A stretch of 64,000 nucleotides of DNA, taken from positions 124,001 to 188,000 of the forward strand of contig NZ_BOMG01000042.1 of the NCBI RefSeq assembly GCF_016862075.1, written 5' to 3'. Position numbers and translations under genes: made by a program. Positions 24,819 to 32,548 of the stretch are shown here, one piece after another; position 1 is the first letter of the stretch, and every line of letters begins with the position of its first letter. The DNA is from Actinoplanes couchii. GTDB lineage: Bacteria; Actinomycetota; Actinomycetes; Mycobacteriales; Micromonosporaceae. The notes under the pieces are model-generated. The model did not search any database, was not told the origin of the DNA, and worked only from the letters and a program-made list of their open reading frames with translations.

Positions 24819-25160
24819 GTGATCGAAGAGGATGCCGCCAAGGTCGACGCGCTGTTCCACGCGCTCGCCGACCGCACCCGGCGCGACATCCTCCGGCGCG
24901 TGCTGGCCCGGGAGCACTCGGTGTCCGCCCTGGCCGCGGAGTACGACATGAGCTTCGCCGCCGTGCAGAAGCATGTCGCCGTGCTGGAGCGGGCCGGCCT
25001 GCTGGCCAAGCGGCGTGCCGGCCGGGAGCAGCTGGCCAGCGGCGACGTGGTGGCCGTCCGGTCGGTGGCGTCCATGCTGGCCGAGCTGGAGCAGGTGTGG
25101 CGCGGCCGGATCGCCCGCATCGACGCGCTGATCGCATCCGACCCCGAGCAGGAGGACTGA
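24819..25160 (+). CDS. ArsR-family transcriptional regulator
   Basis: The start is GTG 24819, giving 113 residues; this start is set by the adjacent promoter. The winged helix reads 'VDALFHALADRTRRDILRRVLAREHSVSALAAEYDMSFAAVQKHVAVLERAGLLAKRRAGRE'. There is no metal-binding cysteine motif, so it is of the metal-independent type commonly paired with an SRPBCC (AHSA1-like) gene, as here. It probably represses its own two-gene operon through the dyad at 24791-24808. It shows no sign of belonging to the LacI regulon that surrounds it. Confidence 0.88.
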   Translation: MIEEDAAKVDALFHALADRTRRDILRRVLAREHSVSALAAEYDMSFAAVQKHVAVLERAGLLAKRRAGREQLASGDVVAVRSVASMLAELEQVWRGRIARIDALIASDPEQED

Positions 25161-25163
25161 CCG

Positions 25164-25649
25164 ATGCCCGTGACCGACGTCAAGCACGACCTGGACGAGT
25201 TGACCCTGACCATCACCGCGGAGTTCGCGGCGCCGGTCGAGCGGGTCTGGCAGGTGTATGCCGACCCGCGCCAGATGGAGAAGATCTGGGGGCCGCCGGA
25301 CTACCCGGCGACGATCGTCGACCACGACCTGACCCCCGGTGGCCGGGTCACCTACTTCATGACCGGCCCCGACGGCTCCAAGCACGCCGGATACTGGCTG
25401 GTCGGCGAGGTGGACGAGCCGCGGTCCTTCACGTTCCGGGACGGGTTCGCCGATCTGGACTTCAATCCGGTGCCGGACATGCCGCTCTCCGACAACGCCT
25501 ACACCTTCGCCGCGCACGACGGCGGCACCCGCGCTGTCTACGTGAGCAGGTACGAGTCCGCCGAGGCGCTGCAGCAGGTGCTGGACATGGGAGTCGTCGA
25601 GGGCGCGTCCGGGGCGATCAGCCAGATCGACGTCCTGCTCGCCGCCTGA
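25164..25649 (+). CDS. SRPBCC-family (AHSA1-like) protein
   Basis: 161 residues from ATG 25164, with AGGAGG 8 bases upstream and 3 bp after the ArsR stop. The fold is START/Bet v1-like: 'LTLTITAEFAAPVERVWQVYADPRQMEKIWGPPDYPATIVDHDLTPGGRVTYFMTGPDG' and 'YWLVGEVDEPRSFTFRDGFAD' are characteristic of the activator of Hsp90 ATPase-like SRPBCC group. Members bind hydrophobic ligands and often pair with ArsR regulators, possibly sensing or sequestering the inducer. The ligand is unknown. Confidence 0.85.
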   Translation: MPVTDVKHDLDELTLTITAEFAAPVERVWQVYADPRQMEKIWGPPDYPATIVDHDLTPGGRVTYFMTGPDGSKHAGYWLVGEVDEPRSFTFRDGFADLDFNPVPDMPLSDNAYTFAAHDGGTRAVYVSRYESAEALQQVLDMGVVEGASGAISQIDVLLAA

Positions 25650-25656
25650 CACACCG

Positions 25657-25688
25657 GAACGGCCGGGGTTTCTGCACCCCGGCCGTTC
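25657..25688. terminator. Bidirectional terminator between convergent genes
   Basis: The arms GAACGGCCGGGGT (25657-25669) and ACCCCGGCCGTTC (25676-25688) pair perfectly around TTCTGC. It lies between the SRPBCC stop and the stop of the convergent Gfo/Idh gene and probably serves both. Confidence 0.75.
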
Positions 25689-25697
25689 TGTTGTCGG

Positions 25698-26810
25698 TCA
25701 GAAGCGCTGGACCTGCCCCGACTCGATCGACGCGTAACAGGTCTCGACCAGTTGCAGGGTGCGCAGCCCGTCGGCGGCGGTGGTCGGGGCGGCGCCCTGG
25801 CCGGCGATCTCCAGCAGCAGGGCGCGCATCGGCCCGGCGAAGGCGTCCGGGATCCAGCGGCCGGTCACCGGGTACGGCATCCAGCCGTCGGTGGGCAGCA
25901 CCGCGCTGTGCACCTCGACGGTGTCCGGGCGGCCGTGCGGGTAGTCGTAGAGCAGGCCGATGGTGCCGCGGATCGCGCCGTGCGAGCCGTCGATCCGGAA
26001 CGTCGCGGACTGGTCGCCGGTGTGGTTCTCGTGATTGACCTTGATCAGCGCGCGGCGGTCGCCGTCGAAGGTGAGCGTGGTCAGCGTCCGGGTCTCGCCC
26101 GCCACCGCCTGCCCCGGGAGGCGCCCGCCCACGCAGTACACCGACGACGGGTCGCCGAGCAGCGCCCGCACGGTGTCCAGGTAGTGGATCGAGTGGTACA
26201 TCAGGTCCAGCCGCGGCGACGTGACCAGCCAGTCCCAGGCGGTGAAGTCGGTCTCGATGTCGACGTCCACGGTCACCGCGGTGATCTCGCCGATCCATCC
26301 GGCGGCGGCCATCGCGCGGGCGGCGGCCATCCCCTCGCCGTACCGCATCTGGTGGTTGACCACCAGAGACAGCCCGGCCGCGCGGGCCTCGGCGACCAGC
26401 TCCGCGCCGATCTTCGAGTCGACGGCCAGGGGTTTCTGGGCCAGCACGTGTTTGCCGGCGGCGAGCGCGCGCCTGATGATCGCCGGCTGGGCCTCCGGGA
26501 CGACCGCCACGTCCACCACCTCGACGGCCGGATCGTCGAGCAGTTCGTCGAGCGTGTAGGTGCGGGGCAGGGCGAACTCCGCGCGGACACTCTCGGCGCG
26601 GTCCGGGTCGAGGTCGCAGACCCCCAAGATCTCAAGACCGGCTTTCCGGTACGCGGGAAGATGCGCGACCCGGGTGATGGCGCCCGCCCCGACGACGCCG
26701 ATCCGCTTGCGAACGGCGTCGGGGATCGTCAGGTCGGCGGCGTCGGCGATGGGCTGCAGCTGGTGGAGCACGAGATTCTCCAGGTTCGTCGAGGCGGAAC
26801 TGTTTCCCAT
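25698..26810 (-). CDS. Gfo/Idh/MocA-family oxidoreductase
   Basis: The start is ATG 26810, giving 370 residues; the first 30 or so form an extra N-terminal helix before the Rossmann strand. The NAD(P)-binding motif is 'RIGVVGAGAITRVAHLPAYRKAG', the conserved 'AGKHVLAQKPLAVDSK' contains the EKP-type lysine (here QKP), and 'SIHYLDTVRALLGDP' holds the conserved His. Family members oxidise sugars, inositols and related cyclic alcohols. The gene is divergent from the signal-less solute-binding protein, with a shared LacI-type operator between them (26834-26845), so it belongs to the regulon. The Glu-to-Gln change in the EKP motif is unusual and worth checking. Confidence 0.88.
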   Translation of the reverse strand: MGNSSASTNLENLVLHQLQPIADAADLTIPDAVRKRIGVVGAGAITRVAHLPAYRKAGLEILGVCDLDPDRAESVRAEFALPRTYTLDELLDDPAVEVVDVAVVPEAQPAIIRRALAAGKHVLAQKPLAVDSKIGAELVAEARAAGLSLVVNHQMRYGEGMAAARAMAAAGWIGEITAVTVDVDIETDFTAWDWLVTSPRLDLMYHSIHYLDTVRALLGDPSSVYCVGGRLPGQAVAGETRTLTTLTFDGDRRALIKVNHENHTGDQSATFRIDGSHGAIRGTIGLLYDYPHGRPDTVEVHSAVLPTDGWMPYPVTGRWIPDAFAGPMRALLLEIAGQGAAPTTAADGLRTLQLVETCYASIESGQVQRF

Positions 26811-26824
26811 GTCACCATCGCGTG

Positions 26825-26845
26825 TAACATTAGTCAATCGTTTGA
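26825..26845 (+). promoter_or_regulatory. -10 element and LacI-type operator between divergent genes
   Basis: TAACAT (26825-26830) is a candidate -10 for the rightward gene, placing its start inside the operator TCAATCGTTTGA (26834-26845). That operator is the exact reverse complement of the core at 19616-19627. TAATGT on the minus strand (26827-26832) could serve the leftward gene. Confidence 0.6.
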
Positions 26846-26865
26846 ATGACGTACGGAGGCCTTCC

Positions 26866-28095
26866 ATGACGCTGCATCTCGTCGGTCGCGCGTTCGACGG
26901 TTTCGAGCGCAGCCTCACCGACCAGCTCACCGGCCTCGACGCGGACCACCGGCTGCTGGAGATCGAGGACCTGCAGCACGAGGTGGTCGACGGCACCCTG
27001 GCCACCGACGGGCGCGCCGACGTGCTGATGCTCATCACCGACTGGCTGCCGTCCCTGATCGCCGCCGGCAAGATCCGCACGCTGGACTTCGCCGAGTCCG
27101 CGCCGGACGGGTGGCCGGACGCCTGGTCACCGGCGCTTCGTGCGCTGCAGACCGGAGCGGACGGGCGGACGTACGGGGTGGCGTACCACGACGGGCCGAT
27201 GCTGTTCCTCTACCGCACCGACCTCTACGGCTCGGCCACCGAGCAGCGCGGATTCGCCGAGCGGTTCGGGTACCCGCTGGCGCCGCCCACCGACTGGGCG
27301 CAGTTCCGGGACCAGGCCGTCTGGTTCGACCGCCCGGCACAGGGACTGCGCGGGACGGTGCAGGCCGGATACCCCGACGAGCACAACAACGTCTACGACT
27401 TCCTGATCCACCTGTGGAGTCGGGGCGGCGAGCTGATCACGCCGGACGGCGGCTCCGGTCTCGACAGCGCGGCGGCGGCCGGAGCCATCGACTTCCTGCA
27501 GGGGCTGTGGCACGTCGACCAGGTCGTCGATCCGGCCGCGGCCAAGTGGGACAGCGTCACCTCCGGAGTGCACTTCGCCGCGGGTGAGGCCGCGATGATG
27601 GTGAACTGGTGCGGGTTCGCGGCGATGTCCGCCGATCCGGCGTCACCCACCCACGGGCTGGTCGGGTGTGCGCCCGCACCCTCGGTCACGATGAACGCGT
27701 ACTGGGTGCTGGCGGTGCCCGCCGGGGCCCGCGATCCGGAGGCCAGCGCCGACCTGATCCGGCAGCTCACCACCCAGGACATGGACGTGCGGACCGCTCT
27801 CGCCGGTGGGTCCGCCACCCGTCGGGACAGCTGGGCGGATCCTCGGGTGCGGGCGCTCGCCCCGTACTACGCGGTGCTGGAGGACGCCCACCGGAACTCG
27901 CGGTCGGTGCCGGCCGATCCGCGGTGGCCGCGGATCGCGGCGGTGCTGAACGAGATGATGCGGGCGGTCGTCGAGGACGGTGCCGGGCAGACGGCGCTGG
28001 CCGCGGCGCACGCCGAGCTCGGGACCGTGCTGACCCGTACCGGCGAAACTCGGACCGACGAAACTCCGGCCGTCGGAAGTCGTACCGGCGAATGA
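26866..28095 (+). CDS. Solute-binding-protein-like protein without signal peptide
   Basis: The start is ATG 26866, with GGAGG at 26855-26859, giving 409 residues. The body is a family 1 extracellular solute-binding fold: 'YGVAYHDGPMLFLYRTDLYG', 'PTDWAQFRDQAVWF', 'AAGAIDFLQGLWHVDQVVDP', 'HFAAGEAAMMVNWCGFAAMS', 'YWVLAVPAGARDPEAS'. The N-terminus (MTLHLVGRAFDGFERSLTDQL) has no hydrophobic stretch, Arg pair or lipobox, so it should stay in the cytoplasm. It may be an intracellular binding or sensing protein. The last 20 residues are an irregular Thr/Glu/Arg repeat. It overlaps the muconolactone-isomerase-like gene by 4 bp. Confidence 0.85.
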   Translation: MTLHLVGRAFDGFERSLTDQLTGLDADHRLLEIEDLQHEVVDGTLATDGRADVLMLITDWLPSLIAAGKIRTLDFAESAPDGWPDAWSPALRALQTGADGRTYGVAYHDGPMLFLYRTDLYGSATEQRGFAERFGYPLAPPTDWAQFRDQAVWFDRPAQGLRGTVQAGYPDEHNNVYDFLIHLWSRGGELITPDGGSGLDSAAAAGAIDFLQGLWHVDQVVDPAAAKWDSVTSGVHFAAGEAAMMVNWCGFAAMSADPASPTHGLVGCAPAPSVTMNAYWVLAVPAGARDPEASADLIRQLTTQDMDVRTALAGGSATRRDSWADPRVRALAPYYAVLEDAHRNSRSVPADPRWPRIAAVLNEMMRAVVEDGAGQTALAAAHAELGTVLTRTGETRTDETPAVGSRTGE

Positions 28096-28367
28096 GATTT
28101 TTGGTCCGTCTTGAGACGGATCTGCCGCCGGAGATGCCGGAAGCGGCGCGCGACGACCTGCTCGCCGCCGAACGTCGTCGTGGTGAGGAACTGGTCCGGG
28201 CCGGGACGATCGAACATCTGTGGCGGCTGCCCGGCCGGCTCGCCAACGTGGGCGTCTGGCAGGCCGCCGACCCGGACGACCTGCACACGGCGATCGGTTC
28301 GCTGCCGCTGTGGCGGTGGATGACCGTGCGGGTGGAGGCCCTGGCCACCCATCCGCTGGATCCGTAG
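28092..28367 (+). CDS. Muconolactone delta-isomerase-like protein
   Basis: 91 residues from ATG 28092 (ATGA overlap). It matches the muconolactone isomerase (CatC) family in length and pattern: 'FLVRLETDLPPEMPE', 'AERRRGEELVRAGTIEHLWRLPGRLANVGVWQAADPDDLHTAIGSLPLWRWMTVRVEALATHPLDP'. Muconolactone isomerase moves a double bond in the beta-ketoadipate pathway; here it is not next to catA or catB. With the PcaB-like lyase of the same regulon it suggests a pathway that passes through a lactone. A generic lactone isomerase acting on a sugar- or cyclitol-derived lactone is an alternative. Confidence 0.82.
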   Translation: MRFLVRLETDLPPEMPEAARDDLLAAERRRGEELVRAGTIEHLWRLPGRLANVGVWQAADPDDLHTAIGSLPLWRWMTVRVEALATHPLDP

Positions 28368-28473
28368 CCGCGCCCGGACCGCGTCACCGCCGAGGGTGGC
28401 GGTAATCCATGGTCATCACTACTGTTTGTCCCGTGGCGCTATTTGTCCGTAACGCGCGCATCCAGGGGGCCTG

Positions 28474-29349
28474 GTGAACACCGTGCTCGTCGCCCTGCCC
28501 CGGGAGGGCGCCGCGGCCGGGAAACTCCAGCTCGGGCCGGGGCAGCGGCTCCGGTTCGGCCGGGGCGGGCCGGGCATCGACGTGGACCTGGCACTGCCCG
28601 ACCGGGCCGTCTCCCGGCTGGCCGGCGAGATCACCGCCACCGGCGACCACTGGTGCCTGACCAACTACAGCCGCCGGCACACCTACGTGGTGGAGAACCC
28701 GGAAGGCGGCGGCGAGTTCCTCAAGGTCCCGCCCGGGCGCTTCGGCGCGCCGGTGCCGTTCGAGATCTCCCGGGTCGTGCTGCCCGCCCGCGACGGCGCC
28801 GGGACCGCGCTGTTCCAGGTCTTCGCACCCATGCACACCTATCTGGACCAGCATTCCGGCGGTGCGCCCGGAGGGGAGCCGACGGTGGCCGCGTTCCCGC
28901 TGGACGCCACCGCGAAATACTTCCTGGTCCTGGTCGCGCTCTGTGAGCCACGGCTGCGCGACGAGTCCCCGATCGGCATCCCGGGCGACGCCGAGGTGGT
29001 CGCCCGGCTGCGCGAGCTGCCCGGCTGCGACGGCCTCACCGCCGACGCTGTCGCCTTCCACATCGACTACCTGACCCGGCGCAAACTGCGGCTGCGCGCG
29101 CCCGACTCGGGAACCGCCGCCGAACCCGCCGGGACCGGTTCCCGCCGGGAACACCTGGTCCGGGTGGCGCTGCGGTTCAACCTGGTCCAGGAGAGCCACC
29201 TGGAACTGCTGCCCCGCGCCGGCGGGCCCGGTGACCTCCACCGCGGGCTGGTCGGTCGACGTGCCGACCGGCTACCGGGTCGGCGGGTGGACGGTGACCG
29301 CGCCGATCGCCACCGGCGGCTGGGGCTCGGTGTACGCCGCCACCGGTGA
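28474..29349 (+). CDS. FHA-domain protein with winged-helix region
   Basis: A GTG start at 28474, 291 residues as read. The N-terminal FHA domain (about 10-100) shows 'FGRGGPGIDVDLALPDRAVSRLAGEI' and 'LTNYSRRHTYVVEN', matching the GR, S and N motifs that bind phosphothreonine. Residues about 135-215 look like a helical or winged-helix region ('FPLDATAKYFLVLVALCEPRLRD'). The final 40 residues overlap the kinase gene by 119 bp and are Arg/Gly-rich, unlike the rest, so the true end may differ or a frameshift may join the two genes. The FHA domain is the natural reader of the kinase encoded next. Confidence 0.75.
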   Translation: MNTVLVALPREGAAAGKLQLGPGQRLRFGRGGPGIDVDLALPDRAVSRLAGEITATGDHWCLTNYSRRHTYVVENPEGGGEFLKVPPGRFGAPVPFEISRVVLPARDGAGTALFQVFAPMHTYLDQHSGGAPGGEPTVAAFPLDATAKYFLVLVALCEPRLRDESPIGIPGDAEVVARLRELPGCDGLTADAVAFHIDYLTRRKLRLRAPDSGTAAEPAGTGSRREHLVRVALRFNLVQESHLELLPRAGGPGDLHRGLVGRRADRLPGRRVDGDRADRHRRLGLGVRRHR

Positions 29350-30751
29350 CGGCTCGGTCTACGCGGCCAGCGGTGACGGCTCGGTGTACGCGGCCAGCGG
29401 TGACGGCGAGGCCGCGCTCAAGTTCCTGCCCACCGGCACGGTCACCCCGCGCCAGGTCGCGCACCTGGCCGACGTCGCCGCCCGGGAACGCCGCGGTCAC
29501 GAGCAGCTGTCGCATCCGCACCTGGTCCGGGCCCGGGAGATCCGGACCGTCGACGACCCGGAGAACACCGCGCTGGACGGGGCGCTGGTGATCGTGATGG
29601 AACGCGCCGAGGCCTCGCTGCGGGACCGGCTGCGCGAGGCCGGCGGCGGGCCGGTGCCGGACGCCGCCCGGCTGTTGGAAGAGATCTGCGACGCCCTGGC
29701 CTATCTGCACGGCCGTGACTGGGTGCACGGCGATCTCAAACCGGCGAACGTGCTGCTGATGCCCGGCGGATCGGCCCGGCTCGCCGATTTCGGCCTGGCC
29801 GGCGAGTTCGACGGCACCCACGCGTACCTGCCGCCGATGGCCTCACCGGACTACGTGCCACCGGAACGCTGGACCGAGTCACTCGGCGAACACGGCGTCG
29901 CGGTCCGGCCCAGCGCCGACGTCTGGGCCTTCGGCATCACCGCGCACCTGCTGCTCACCGGCGCCTTCCCGTTCCCCGGCGGGACACCGCAGGCCCGGCT
30001 CGCGGCCGCCGCCGAATACGCGGCCGGCTCGGCCCCGCCGGCCCTGTCACCGACATTGCCGCCGGAGTGGCACGACCTGATCCGGGACTGCCTGGCCCCC
30101 ACCCACGCCGAACGGGCCCGGCACGGATCGCCGGAACTGCTGGAGCGGATCCGCCGGATCCGGGCGGGCGCCGCCCCGCCCGGCCGGATCCGGCGGATCC
30201 ACGTCGCGGCCGCCGCCGTGGCCCTGACGACCGTGGCGGCGGCCGGGATCGTGTACGCCGGACGATCCACCCCACCGCCCGAGGTCTACCGGGCCGACCT
30301 GCTGCGCCACGGCGCCGGCGTCCCCGACGAGTACCGGCGGCTGATCGTGGACGCCGGCACCGCCTGCGCCGAACCCGGCATCACCCCGGCCCTGATCGCG
30401 GCCATGCTCAAGGCCGAGAGCGACTTCGACCCGAACCTGAACGACCCGGCCAAGGACGAGTACGGCATCGCCCGCTGGACCCCGTCGGTGCTGCGGTACT
30501 ACCTGCCCGAGGGGCAACGTGACCAGGTACCGGCACCCCCGTTCCCGCCGGATGTGTCGATTCCGGCGGTTGGCCGGTACCTGTGCTTCCTGGCGCCCCG
30601 GCTGAGCACCGTCCCCGGCGATCCGGGGCTGCTGCTCGCCGCGGCCTACCGGACGTCGGCGACCAAGGTGGTCGAGGCGGGCGGGCCACCACCGAAGACG
30701 GTCGAGTACACCACCCGGGTCGGCGCGTTCCGGCAGACCTTCACCCCCTGA
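29231..30751 (+). CDS. Ser/Thr kinase fused to an extracellular lytic-transglycosylase-like domain
   Basis: The start is GTG 29231 (GTG 29261 is possible), giving 506 residues. Kinase domain about 15-300: glycine loop ATGGWGSVY (28-35), catalytic-lysine strand ALKFL (Lys64), catalytic loop HGDLKPAN (166-173, Asp168), DFG at 186-188. A single transmembrane helix spans about 325-343. The outside region resembles a transglycosylase SLT domain: Glu396 in AAMLKAESDFDPN, then 'YGIARWTPS'. Between glycine loop and Lys64 an eight-residue unit (GSVYAASGD type) is repeated three times. Kinases with PASTA domains sense peptidoglycan; this one may instead bind or cut it. Confidence 0.82.
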   Translation: MTSTAGWSVDVPTGYRVGGWTVTAPIATGGWGSVYAATGDGSVYAASGDGSVYAASGDGEAALKFLPTGTVTPRQVAHLADVAARERRGHEQLSHPHLVRAREIRTVDDPENTALDGALVIVMERAEASLRDRLREAGGGPVPDAARLLEEICDALAYLHGRDWVHGDLKPANVLLMPGGSARLADFGLAGEFDGTHAYLPPMASPDYVPPERWTESLGEHGVAVRPSADVWAFGITAHLLLTGAFPFPGGTPQARLAAAAEYAAGSAPPALSPTLPPEWHDLIRDCLAPTHAERARHGSPELLERIRRIRAGAAPPGRIRRIHVAAAAVALTTVAAAGIVYAGRSTPPPEVYRADLLRHGAGVPDEYRRLIVDAGTACAEPGITPALIAAMLKAESDFDPNLNDPAKDEYGIARWTPSVLRYYLPEGQRDQVPAPPFPPDVSIPAVGRYLCFLAPRLSTVPGDPGLLLAAAYRTSATKVVEAGGPPPKTVEYTTRVGAFRQTFTP

Positions 30752-30913
30752 TCATTCATGGTCGTCCTCTCTCGTCCCTTCTCGTATCGTCGGCGTTGCT
30801 CCCGGTTCCGGGCACCTACCCTGGTGCAGGTTGCCCGGACGGCCCCGGTCTGCTATCGCCGGTGCGCATCAGGGCTCGTCGCCGTGATCCGCGAGGCGGC
30901 CGTCTGAGGGCGT

Positions 30914-31729
30914 ATGGTCGTCGATGTGGCGCTCGCCGGGGTTCAGAAGACGCTCCGACCGGTGCTGGCGGCCAAGGCTCTGGACCTGCGGCTGCCGTCG
31001 CCGATCCTCGGTGACACCTGGGCCGAGGAGACGATGCGGCGTCTCGACCCCGACTTCGACAAGGGCTGGTTCGCGACCAGTCAGCTCGGTCTCGTCGCGG
31101 TGGTGCGGGCCAAGGTCCTCGACGACTGGGCCCGGGCCTTCCTCGCCGAGCATCCGGACGCGGTCGTGCTGAACCTGGGGTGCGGCCTGGACGCCCGGGT
31201 GCACCGGATCGACCCGCCGGCCACCGTGGACTGGTACGACCTGGACTTTCCGGAGGTCATCGAGCTGCGGCAGCGGTTGCTGCCGCAGCGGTCCACGCTG
31301 ATCGCCTCGGACGTCACCGATCTCGGCTGGCTGGACCGGGTGCCCCACGACCGGCCGGTGCTGACGGTCGCCGAGGGCATGCTGCCGTACCTGACCGAGC
31401 CCGACGCCCGGCGGCTGGTCACCGGCATCGTCGATACCTTCCCCAGCGGGGTGCTGGCGTTCGACGTGGCTTCGGTGGGCGCGTGGAAGATGTCGCGGTG
31501 GGATCCGATCGGCCGCAGCTACAACGCCCTGTTCCGGTGCGGCTTCGACGACCCGGCCGTGCTGGCCGCCTGGCACCCGGAGCTGGCCTTCGTCGACGAG
31601 GCCCCGATGAACGACGCGCCGGAACTGATGGCCAAGGCGCCCCCGGCCACCCGCCGCGCCTACCGCCTGCTCAACCTGATCCCGGGTTTCACCAGGTCCA
31701 GCCGGATCCTGCGCTTTCGCTTCGAGTGA
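30914..31729 (+). CDS. LCM-family class I SAM-dependent methyltransferase
   Basis: 271 residues from ATG 30914; the upstream TGAGGG is only a weak ribosome binding site. The SAM-binding motif 'VVLNLGCGLDARVHRI' and 'VDWYDLDFPEVIELR' followed by 'LTVAEGMLPYLTE' are those of the leucine carboxyl methyltransferase/TcmP group, which O-methylates carboxylates or phenols. The C-terminal part is unremarkable. Its stop overlaps the next ATG by one base (TGATG), so it is co-translated with a second methyltransferase. Substrates are unknown. Confidence 0.85.
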   Translation: MVVDVALAGVQKTLRPVLAAKALDLRLPSPILGDTWAEETMRRLDPDFDKGWFATSQLGLVAVVRAKVLDDWARAFLAEHPDAVVLNLGCGLDARVHRIDPPATVDWYDLDFPEVIELRQRLLPQRSTLIASDVTDLGWLDRVPHDRPVLTVAEGMLPYLTEPDARRLVTGIVDTFPSGVLAFDVASVGAWKMSRWDPIGRSYNALFRCGFDDPAVLAAWHPELAFVDEAPMNDAPELMAKAPPATRRAYRLLNLIPGFTRSSRILRFRFE

Positions 31730-32421
31730 TGACGCGGCCCTTCTACGGTCGGCACGCCGATGCCTACGATCTGCTGATCACCGATCCGGTCGAGCCCTGG
31801 GTCGACGCCGTTCACGACCGGCTCGGCCGGCCGGGCGCTGCGATCCTGGACGCGGGGTGCGGGACCGGGCGACATGCCGCGGCGCTCATCGGCAAGGGGC
31901 ATCGGGTCGACCTCGCCGACGCGTCCCCGGAGCTGTTGTCGCAAGCCCGGGCGCGGTGCCCCGGTGCGCGGGCTCTGCTCGTGGACCTGTGCACGATGCC
32001 GGCGGCGCCCGAGTACGACGCGGTGACCTGCCGGGGTGTCCTCAACGACATGACCACCGACGCGGACCGTGAGTCGGCGGTCGCGTCGCTGGTGGCGTGT
32101 CTGCGGCCGGGCGGGTTGCTGTTCCTGGACGTCCGGGAGGCCGCCGCTTCCCGGGCGCGGGCGGGCGGTGGCCGGAGCATCGTCGCCGGAGATCTGACGT
32201 TCGTCACCCGCACCCGGTGGCAGGACGGGCTGATCCACGTCGAAGAACGGTACGAGACCCCCGGCCAGGTGACGACCTACGACTTCACCATGCGGCCATG
32301 GACCCGGGACGAACTGCTCTCGGTGTTGCGCCGTAACGGCATGGGCGACGTCGAGATCCGGGACGGGGTCGGGCGCCGAACCGCGGATCGCTTGTTCGTG
32401 GTGGCGGAACTCAGCCGGTGA
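31729..32421 (+). CDS. Class I SAM-dependent methyltransferase
   Basis: The start is ATG 31729, giving 230 residues. Motif I 'AILDAGCGTGRHAAALIGKGHRVDLADAS' and 'LRPGGLLFLDVRE' are clear. The N-terminal 'FYGRHADAYDLL' matches a common group of ubiquinone- or sugar-type methyltransferases. The middle segment 'YDAVTCRGVLNDMTTDADRESAVASL' is typical of TylM1/DesVI-like enzymes, which act on small metabolites. It is in a two-gene unit with the LCM-type methyltransferase and is convergent to the hydrolase downstream; the 127-bp gap after it shows nothing recognisable. Confidence 0.85.
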   Translation: MTRPFYGRHADAYDLLITDPVEPWVDAVHDRLGRPGAAILDAGCGTGRHAAALIGKGHRVDLADASPELLSQARARCPGARALLVDLCTMPAAPEYDAVTCRGVLNDMTTDADRESAVASLVACLRPGGLLFLDVREAAASRARAGGGRSIVAGDLTFVTRTRWQDGLIHVEERYETPGQVTTYDFTMRPWTRDELLSVLRRNGMGDVEIRDGVGRRTADRLFVVAELSR

Positions 32422-32548
32422 AGGCGCTGGTCGGGCGCTGGTGGCCACACCCGACATCACCCGGCCGGAGCCACCGGTCCTCGCCCAGCGGCTCCAGCCA
32501 CAGGATCAGCCAGCCGTTCGTGACGTCCGGAAATCCCACGGGCGCAGC

